Source: a virus. Taken from it: DNA of 37,216 bases. A program made the translations under genes and the position numbers. The stretch lies in the IMG/VR virus record IMGVR_UViG_3300025141_000308, positions 1-37,216 of that record; one strand, written 5' to 3'. Under the pieces are notes generated by a model. The model had not been told where the DNA came from and ran no database searches. It saw only the letters and a program-made list of their open reading frames with translations. Below, in pieces: positions 20,105 through 26,367 of the stretch; within the stretch, counting starts at the first letter, position 1, and each line of letters starts with the position of its first letter.

Positions 20105-21726
20105 TGGAAGTTTCAGATAATACCAACGATCTGTTTAAACGCTTTGACCGGCTTCGCAAGGACCGGAGCGTTTGGGAGGCTCACTGGGAAGAGATAGCGG
20201 AGCGCGTTCTCCCCCGCTCCGCTGAGTTTACGGGTGAGAGAACCCCTGGCGATAAGAGAACCCAAAAACTTTATGATGCCACTGCTGTCCTGGCGTTGGA
20301 GCGCTTTGCTTCCGCTGTTGAGGGTTTGCTGACCCCCCGGGGCGCACGGTGGCATAGTCTCCGCGCTTCCAATCCATATATAAATCAGGATGATGATGTC
20401 CGACTTTGGTTTGATCAGGTAGAGGAAATTGTTTTCCAGGTCCGTTACCATCCCCAGGCTAATTTTGCCAGTCAGATGCATGAGGGGTATATGTCCCTGG
20501 GAGCGTTTGGAACTGGTGGTTTGTTCGTTGATGAGGACCCTGTTCGCGGGATGCGCTACCGAAATATTCATTTGGCTGATTTGTTTCTAGCCCAGGATGA
20601 GCGCGGAACCATTGACACGGTTTTCCGCCGGTTTGAAGTGACAGCGCGGCAAGCTCTCCGGATGTTTGCTGATGGTGATATATCCACTGACCTCCGGAAG
20701 GAAGCCAACGATAAACCTGATGCCCGGGTTAAGCTTCTCCATGTTGTGATGCCGCGCTCTGACCGGGACCCGGAAAGAGGGGACCGTTTAAACGCCGCAT
20801 GGTTCTCCGGATACTTTGAAGTTAAAACCAAACACCTGATCATTGAGGGCGGGTTTAATGAGAACCCGTATATCTTGAGCCGGTACGTTACTGGCCCCCG
20901 GGAAACGTATGGCCGCTCCCCGGCCATGTCGGTTCTTCCTGAGATCAAGATGATCAATGAGATGTCAAAGACTGTCATCAGGGCGGGCCAAAAGATAGTA
21001 GACCCCCCTCTGCTAATCGCTGATGATGGTGTTGTCTTCCCGGTCAATACCACTCCTGGCGGCACAACTTTTGCCCGTCTTGATGGCAGACAGCAAGCGC
21101 CGGTCCAGCCCCTTCATACTGGGGCCAGGGTAGATATCGGCTTTGAGATGATGGAGCAAAGGCGCAAGCAAATAAATGATGCCTTCCTAGTCACCCTCTT
21201 CCAAATCTTAGTCGAAACTCCGACAATGACCGCAACCGAAGTATTGCAACGCGCCCAGGAAAAGGGCGCTCTTCTAGCTCCGACAATGGGGCGGCAGCAG
21301 TCTGAGACATTAGGCCCACTGATTAACCGGGAATTGAACATCCTGGCGAAACAGGGCGCTCTCCCCCCCATGCCTGAACTGTTGGTTGAGGCCCAGGGTG
21401 ATTATGAAGTTGAATATGTCTCGCCTCTGTCTCGAGCAATGAAGGCGGAGGAGGGCGTCAGTATCCTTCGGACCTTAGAAATGGTTCAGCCCATTGCGGC
21501 AATGGATCAGTCCGTCATGGACAACTTTGATTTTGATGAGATCACCCGCGCTCTGGCTGATACCAATGGCGCTCCTCAGAAAATACTGAGAAGGGGTGAA
21601 GAGATTGAAGAGATGAGACAGCAGCGGCAACAAGCTCAGATGGTACAATCTGCAATGGATGCTGCTCCGGGAACGGCTGATGCTGCCCAGACAGTGGCAA
21701 ACATAGCCCAACAGGCGCAACAATAG
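20104..21726 (+). CDS. Portal (head-tail connector) protein, T7 gp8-like
   Basis: 540 residues of the T7-type head-tail connecting family. Characteristic parts are an N-terminal LRKDRSVWEAHWEEIAERVL, ALERFASAVEGLLTPRGARW, YMSLGAFGTGGLFVDED, GRSPAMSVLPEIKMINEMSK and TATEVLQRAQEKGALLAPTM. It forms the dodecameric ring at one capsid vertex through which DNA is packaged and the tail attaches. The glutamine-rich C-terminus is normal for the family. Two GTTTAAAC sites occur within it, one encoding LFKR and one RLN. Confidence 0.95.
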   Translation: MEVSDNTNDLFKRFDRLRKDRSVWEAHWEEIAERVLPRSAEFTGERTPGDKRTQKLYDATAVLALERFASAVEGLLTPRGARWHSLRASNPYINQDDDVRLWFDQVEEIVFQVRYHPQANFASQMHEGYMSLGAFGTGGLFVDEDPVRGMRYRNIHLADLFLAQDERGTIDTVFRRFEVTARQALRMFADGDISTDLRKEANDKPDARVKLLHVVMPRSDRDPERGDRLNAAWFSGYFEVKTKHLIIEGGFNENPYILSRYVTGPRETYGRSPAMSVLPEIKMINEMSKTVIRAGQKIVDPPLLIADDGVVFPVNTTPGGTTFARLDGRQQAPVQPLHTGARVDIGFEMMEQRRKQINDAFLVTLFQILVETPTMTATEVLQRAQEKGALLAPTMGRQQSETLGPLINRELNILAKQGALPPMPELLVEAQGDYEVEYVSPLSRAMKAEEGVSILRTLEMVQPIAAMDQSVMDNFDFDEITRALADTNGAPQKILRRGEEIEEMRQQRQQAQMVQSAMDAAPGTADAAQTVANIAQQAQQ

Positions 21727-21741
21727 GAAGGAAAACCGGGA

Positions 21742-22023
21742 ATGGGTAAGGAGCAAGGGAAGGTTGCTGCTGAAATCATGCAAGCCTATCGGGATATCTT
21801 TTTATATACCCCCCAGGGCAAGGTGATTTTGAATGATATGATCAAAGCCTCTGGTCTGCTATCTATGAGCGGGTTCAGGGAAGATAGCGAACTCCAGCAT
21901 ATGGAGGGATCAAGGGATATGATCCGGAGAGTTATATCCATTCTCTCAATTGATGAGGAGCAATTGGTAGCAATGGCTACCGGAACCGCAACAGAAACAG
22001 GAGATGACGAAAATGCCGAATGA
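21742..22023 (+). CDS. Bbp19-like small protein between portal and scaffold
   Basis: 93 residues: AAEIMQAYRDIFLYTPQGKV, LNDMIKASG, and HMEGSRDMIRRVISILSID. The pattern (aY..vF.t.eGk.vL, then EG.R.m...i) matches Bbp19-type proteins found near portal and capsid genes in podoviruses. Function unknown. Its last bases overlap the scaffold gene start. Confidence 0.7.
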   Translation: MGKEQGKVAAEIMQAYRDIFLYTPQGKVILNDMIKASGLLSMSGFREDSELQHMEGSRDMIRRVISILSIDEEQLVAMATGTATETGDDENAE

Positions 22024-22813
22024 TATAGATGGGTCCGTTGGTGCGGGTAACCCCGAAGTATCACAGTCTTGGGATCAAGGCTTGGATGACTACCGGGAAA
22101 CGATTGACGCCAAGGGATGGAAATCCTCTGGAGATGTTTTGAAGTCTTACACTGAGCTTGAGAAGGCTGTCGGCGGGGATAAAGTTGTTCTTCCTGGCGC
22201 TGATACCAATCAGCTGGAATGGGATGGCTGGTCAAAGCTGGGAACTCCGGAGGACGCTGCTGATTATGCAATGGTTTCCCCTGATGGGTTTGAACAGTAT
22301 GACACTGGCCTTTCTGATGATATGCGAAAAGTTTTCCATGATGCCAAGCTAACGCCAACTCAGGCCCAGCTTGTTCATGATAGGTTTGTTGAACGGATGA
22401 TCGGCAGCAGTGATCAATTAAATACCGCCGCCGCTGATGAGATGACCCAGAATGAGACAGCTTTAAAAAAGGAATTTGGTACTGCATATGATGAGCGGAT
22501 TGCCGCCGCTAAGAGAGGTATCAATGAATACGGCGGTGAAGACCTTATGGGCAAACTTATTGCTGCTGGTCTTGGCTCTGATCCTGATGTTATCCGCGCT
22601 TTCTCTAAAGTTGGGATGACATTGCAGCAGTCTGGACAGTTTAAGGACGCTGAGACATCAGGGAAGTTCGGCACTACCCCAGAGGCGGCAAGGGAAGAGA
22701 TAGCCTCCATACGGGCCAATTCAGCGCTCTATGACAAGGGTCACGCCGAATATAAAGTTTTAAATGAGAGATTGACGCGCCTGACGCAACAGGCGTTTCC
22801 TGACGCTGGGTAA
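22013..22813 (+). CDS. Capsid assembly scaffold-like protein, T7 gp9 position
   Basis: 266 residues from ATG 22013, chosen because GGAG lies nine bases upstream. Early motifs WKSSGDVLKSYTELEKAVGG, DKVVLPGAD and LGTPEDAADYAM are usual in phage scaffold-like proteins. The rest is helical, acidic and glutamine-rich, ending with a basic helix (YKVLNERLTRLTQQAF). Scaffolds co-assemble with the capsid protein encoded next and then leave the prohead. Confidence 0.8.
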   Translation: MPNDIDGSVGAGNPEVSQSWDQGLDDYRETIDAKGWKSSGDVLKSYTELEKAVGGDKVVLPGADTNQLEWDGWSKLGTPEDAADYAMVSPDGFEQYDTGLSDDMRKVFHDAKLTPTQAQLVHDRFVERMIGSSDQLNTAAADEMTQNETALKKEFGTAYDERIAAAKRGINEYGGEDLMGKLIAAGLGSDPDVIRAFSKVGMTLQQSGQFKDAETSGKFGTTPEAAREEIASIRANSALYDKGHAEYKVLNERLTRLTQQAFPDAG

Positions 22814-22858
22814 CCCGGAGGGGTCCAGAAGAGACAGCTGGAGAGACAGCATCCGGGT
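22813..22858 (+). other. Inverted repeat in the scaffold-capsid intergenic leader
   Basis: ACCCGGA (22813-22819) pairs with TCCGGGT (22852-22858), enclosing two copies of GAGACAGC. GGGTAACCC occurs just before and again shortly after, and T8 follows. It could be a processing or pausing structure that sets capsid mRNA level; no further evidence. Confidence 0.35.
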
Positions 22859-22912
22859 CCGTTAGCGGGTAACCCTTTCAACTTTTTTTTAACTTAGATG
22901 GAGGATTGACAA

Positions 22913-24050
22913 ATGTCAGTTCAAATAACCACTGCCTTTGTGGAACAATACAAAGGAAACGTGGAGCATCTGGTTCAGCAAAAGGGTTCTCACCTTCGCG
23001 ATAAAGTTTCGGTTGAAACCGTTACGGGTAAGAACGCATTTTTTGAACAGATTGGTGCAACTAATGCGCGTATTCGTACCACTAGGCACCAGGATACGCC
23101 CCGTATGGACAGCCCCCACTCAAGGCGGCGTGTCTCATTGGTCGATTATGATTGGGCTGATCTCATTGATGATGAGGACAGAGTTCGTATGTTGATCGAT
23201 CCAACAGGTCCTTATTCTGTCGCGGCTTCCAATGCTATGGGCCGCGCAATGGATACAGCAATTATTGATGCTGCTGACGGCACTGCCTACACTGGCGTTG
23301 CTGGCGGGACTTCAACCTCATATGCCGCAGCTAATACGATTGATGTTCAAGTCGGCATCACTCCTGCTGCGGATACGGGTTTGAATGTTGGTAAACTCCG
23401 CGCTGCAAAGCAAGTCCTTGATGCCAATGAGGCAGAGGATGATGGCCGCACTTGTGTCATCAATGCGAAGCAGCTTCAAAATCTCCTGGCCGAAACTGAG
23501 GTTACAAGCTCAGATTATGCCGTTGTCAAAGCGTTAACCATACACTAGCGCAGCTGGTTGGTAACAATCAGTAAAAAATACTCTGTGAATTGCTGGGAAA
23601 TCTCTCTGAGACAATCAGCATCCAAGCCCCTAACAAGGGGAAGGTTCAACGACTATTCCGGAAGGAAGTACACTCAAGCGAGTGGAAGCGCAGAGCATCC
23701 CACTGGGATGATGATATAGTCTTATCTTGCTGGCGACAGTAAGCTGCCGAAAGGCGGGATTGGAAGTAGCGAACCAATCTGAAAACAATGTAGTTCACGG
23801 CGAAGTAAGCACATTTTTAGGCTTTGATTTCGTAAGAACGGAGCTTATTGAGACGGATTCAAATTCGGATCATAAGGTGCTATACTGGCAAAACATGGGG
23901 ATGAAGCTGGCTATTGGCAGTGAACCCCAGGTGAAAATCTCTGAGCGGGATGATAAGAATTATGCCACTCAGGTTTTTGTTTCAATGAGCATTGGATCAA
24001 CTCGTATGCAAGAAGAGCTTGTCGGGTACATCGAATGCGATCCAACCTAA
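22913..24050 (+). CDS. Major capsid protein, split by a group I intron
   Basis: Exon 1 is 22913-23534 and exon 2 is 23791-24050. Joined they give 882 nt, 293 residues, with the junction codon T|TA = Leu in VVKALVHGEVSTFLGFDF. That restores the usual capsid pattern (SDY..VKAL..GEV.TFLGF). Exon 1 has VEHLVQQKGSHLRDKVSVET and DYDWADLIDDEDRVRMLID, typical of T7-like-podovirus capsid proteins. Without splicing the frame stops at TAG 23546-23548, giving a truncated 211-residue product. GGAGG precedes the ATG. Exon 2 has no sensible start of its own, so production of capsid depends on splicing. Confidence 0.93.
23535..23790 (+). ncRNA. Group I self-splicing intron (256 nt, no endonuclease)
   Basis: P1: GCGUUA (23531-23536) pairs with UAGCGC (23546-23551), with the splice-site U23534 in a U-G wobble with G23548. 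P10: exon UAGU (23791-23794) with ACUA (23544-23547). P3: CUCUGUG (23581-23587) with CGCAGAG (23689-23695). P4: UGCUG with CAGCA (23591/23616). P6a: CCCC/GGGG. P7: GACUAU (23651-23656) with AUAGUC (23716-23721), in the R and S consensus contexts GUUCAACGACUA and GAUAUAGUC. P8: CAUCCC/GGGAUG. P9 has a GCGA loop and P9.1 a GAAA loop. The terminal G23790 is the expected omega-G. The P7.1/P7.2 hairpins suggest subgroup IA. Confidence 0.95.
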
Positions 24051-24064
24051 AGGAGGACTGAAAG

Positions 24065-24574
24065 ATGGCTGTTGTTAATTTAGTTGGTTCTCTTGTTATG
24101 GACGGTTTGGACGATACTCCTGCTTCCTTGGCTGATCCTGGCCAAGCTGGCGGCACTGTCCGGACTTGGATAGATACGGTTGAAGTGGGAGCGGCTGACA
24201 CTACCTCCTCCACTTATTTGATGGCGCGTTTGCCGTCCAATTGCATCATTCTTCCGGCTTCAACTGTTTATTGGGATGATCTAACCACTACAGGTTCCCC
24301 AACGGTTGATGTTGGCGTCTATAATATGTCTGGCAAGTCCGACTTTACGGATGACCCGGATGCCCTTTCCAACGGGCATGATGTAACTTCGGCTGGTAGC
24401 GGAGCTTTGATCACTCAAGGTGCTTCTATCAGTTCCTATGGACAACCGCTTTGGGACCATGTTGCTTCGGTAACGTCGGACCCGAAAACGGATGTTGATA
24501 TTAAGCTGAAACTTGTTGACGCTTCCGTTGTTGGTGGTGGAACCATGTCGGTTGTAATTTATTACACCGAATAA
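24065..24574 (+). CDS. Probable capsid decoration or minor head protein
   Basis: 169 residues with AGGAGG upstream. It is beta-rich and rich in Thr, Ser, Gly and Asp (VVNLVGSLVMDGLDDTPA; TVDVGVYNMSGKSDF; MSVVIYYTE). No enzymatic motif. Proteins of this kind commonly follow the capsid gene in aquatic podoviruses, where they may decorate the head. Assigned by position and character. Confidence 0.6.
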   Translation: MAVVNLVGSLVMDGLDDTPASLADPGQAGGTVRTWIDTVEVGAADTTSSTYLMARLPSNCIILPASTVYWDDLTTTGSPTVDVGVYNMSGKSDFTDDPDALSNGHDVTSAGSGALITQGASISSYGQPLWDHVASVTSDPKTDVDIKLKLVDASVVGGGTMSVVIYYTE

Positions 24575-24590
24575 GCTGATGCTGATTGGG

Positions 24591-24614
24591 AGGGAGCGTT
24601 TAAACGCGCTCCCT
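24591..24614 (+). terminator. Intergenic hairpin containing GTTTAAAC; possible terminator
   Basis: AGGGAGCG (24591-24598) pairs with CGCTCCCT (24607-24614) over an 8-base loop. Within it, GCGTTTAAACGC (24596-24607) is a perfect 12-bp palindrome. A proper T-run is missing (TCTTC follows), so termination may be weak. It separates the head genes from the methyltransferase-like gene. Confidence 0.45.
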
Positions 24615-24637
24615 CTTCAATATCTAAGGGGGGAATT

Positions 24638-25801
24638 GTGGAACACCCAACCGGGAAAAAGCCTGAAAGGGTGATACTTGTAGGGCTAGGGCCTAGCAAG
24701 TCAGAATATATGGACATCATGGCAAGTGACGCTGTTGTCATTGAGCGTGATGAAGTTTGGGGCGTTAATGCCGCTGGCGGGGTTGTCAATGTGGACCTAT
24801 CGTTTGCAATGGATGATTACCTGACTTGCGTCAACAGAACCCCCGCATTTGCAAAATGGTTTGAAACTGCGAAGGAACCTTTCTTTACTTCGCAACCAAG
24901 GAACCCCAAAGCGCTGGCATATCCTCTTGAGGAGGTTCTAAACATGCCGGGAGCCAGACCATACTTCAATGGCTCAGTATCTTATATCGCTGCCTATGCC
25001 GCCCTGATCGGCGTCAAGGAACTGACGATATTTGGTTGTGATTATCTTTACGGCGGGATGGGTAGGATGCATCCCCGGCAAACTGAAACGGTTGCCCGAT
25101 ACATGGCTTGCATGTCTTTCTGGCTTGGCTATTGCCAGGGCAGGGGAATGAATATTGTTGTTTGCCCATCCAGTCCATTGCTTGATGCGGACTTGGTGAT
25201 CCTAGAACAATTCTATGGCTACATTGTGAAACCGTTTATTGACATGAGGGCCAAGCCGAAACCCAACCTACCTGTTCATTTGGGCGGTTCATTCAATCGC
25301 TGCCATATTGACCAGGGAGCTTTTACTCATGTCGTCAAAAAGTTCGGCATCAACTCAATGTTAGATATTGGGTGCGGGACCGGAGGTATGGTTGAGGTTG
25401 CCCATGATGCTGGCCTTCAGGCATATGGCATTGATGGGGATGATACTATTGAGCGGCGGTGCGCTTGCTTGGTCAATGATTTTACCAAGGGGCCAGCCCC
25501 CAGAGCGCAGTTTGATCCTGAGTTGGCTTGGTCCGTTGAGTTCCTTGAGCATGTTGATGAGGATTACCAGCATAATTATATGGAGGCGTTTAAACAGTCT
25601 CAATATGCTATCATAACTTTTGCCCCCCCAGGAACCCCTGGACATCATCATGTTAATTGCCAGAACAAAGATTACTGGATTAAAACGTTCAAAGATTACG
25701 GATTTGATTTAGACCAAGAAACAACTGCTGAAATCAGGAAAGCCTCAACAATGGGCCGGGATTTCATGAGAGACAACGGATTATTTTTCAGAAAAAAGTA
25801 G
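24638..25801 (+). CDS. Two-domain protein: Rossmann-like domain plus SAM methyltransferase
   Basis: 387 residues from GTG 24638 behind a GGGGGG tract. Residues 10-190 start RVILVGLGPSKSEYMD and contain ELTIFGCDYLYGG and NIVVCPSSPLLDADL, resembling the DUF115/MptE-like or sugar-transfer-type Rossmann proteins of phages. Residues 238-387 are a class I methyltransferase: motif I MLDIGCGTGG (241-250), acidic GIDGD end of strand 2, and SVEFLEHV (299-306), close to ubiquinone-methylase-like proteins. Inserted between head and tail genes, it is probably an accessory (moron-like) gene, possibly modifying glycans, virion proteins or metabolites. Substrate unknown. Contains a GTTTAAAC site encoding AFKQ. 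Confidence 0.8.
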   Translation: MEHPTGKKPERVILVGLGPSKSEYMDIMASDAVVIERDEVWGVNAAGGVVNVDLSFAMDDYLTCVNRTPAFAKWFETAKEPFFTSQPRNPKALAYPLEEVLNMPGARPYFNGSVSYIAAYAALIGVKELTIFGCDYLYGGMGRMHPRQTETVARYMACMSFWLGYCQGRGMNIVVCPSSPLLDADLVILEQFYGYIVKPFIDMRAKPKPNLPVHLGGSFNRCHIDQGAFTHVVKKFGINSMLDIGCGTGGMVEVAHDAGLQAYGIDGDDTIERRCACLVNDFTKGPAPRAQFDPELAWSVEFLEHVDEDYQHNYMEAFKQSQYAIITFAPPGTPGHHHVNCQNKDYWIKTFKDYGFDLDQETTAEIRKASTMGRDFMRDNGLFFRKK

Positions 25802-25808
25802 GTTCCAA

Positions 25809-26363
25809 ATGGCAACATCCTTCGTTGAAATAGCCAACCGCGCCATCACCTTTTTAGGCGGTGATGTTATTACCGCTCTATCTGATGACACTAAAGAGGG
25901 GCGCTCTGCCAATCGGCTTTATGAACAGACCCGGGATCAGCTGCTCCGGGATCACGCCTGGAATTTTGCTATCAAGCGGGTTAGTATTTCTGCTAATACC
26001 ACCGCTCCCGGATTTGAATATACCAATGCATTCGACTGGCCCTCAGATTGCCTCCGTATTATTGAGGTTGATACTTCTGAAGAGTGGGCTGTTGAAGGGC
26101 GTCAGATTGTGTCTGATGCTTCCGCTCCCTTGGATGTTGTTTATGTCCACAGAGTGAAGGACCCAGAACTTTTTGATGTTAAGTTCATTGAAGCCTATTC
26201 GCTCCGCCTTGCTGCTGATATGGCGTTTGATATTACCGCCTCCCAGGCAGCTGCCCAGGTAGCGGAGGCTAAGTTCGCCTCTTACATGAATGAGGCTAAA
26301 ACTGTTGATGGTCAGGAAAGTCTGTCGGCCAGTGAGCAAACTTGGCTGGATGCAAGGGCCTAA
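25809..26363 (+). CDS. Tail tubular protein A, T7 gp11-like
   Basis: 184 residues: FVEIANRAITFLGGDVITAL, then RLYEQTRDQLLRDHAWNFA, YTNAFDWPSDCLRIIEV, VDVVYVHRVKDPELFD-like core and EAYSLRLAADMAFDIT. This is the standard pattern of the gatekeeper adaptor ring between portal and nozzle. The tail nozzle gene follows after four bases. Confidence 0.93.
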   Translation: MATSFVEIANRAITFLGGDVITALSDDTKEGRSANRLYEQTRDQLLRDHAWNFAIKRVSISANTTAPGFEYTNAFDWPSDCLRIIEVDTSEEWAVEGRQIVSDASAPLDVVYVHRVKDPELFDVKFIEAYSLRLAADMAFDITASQAAAQVAEAKFASYMNEAKTVDGQESLSASEQTWLDARA

Positions 26364-26367
26364 ATAG

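Noticed and set aside
21786-22487. 233-codon antisense frame opposite the Bbp19-like and scaffold genes
   Set aside because: His/Gln/Ser-rich composition typical of a shadow of sense coding; no initiation signal.
23727-24050. Separate 107-residue gene starting MLATVSCRKAG
   Set aside because: Its first 21 codons lie in the intron (P9 region); the rest is exon 2 of the capsid gene. No ribosome site precedes it.
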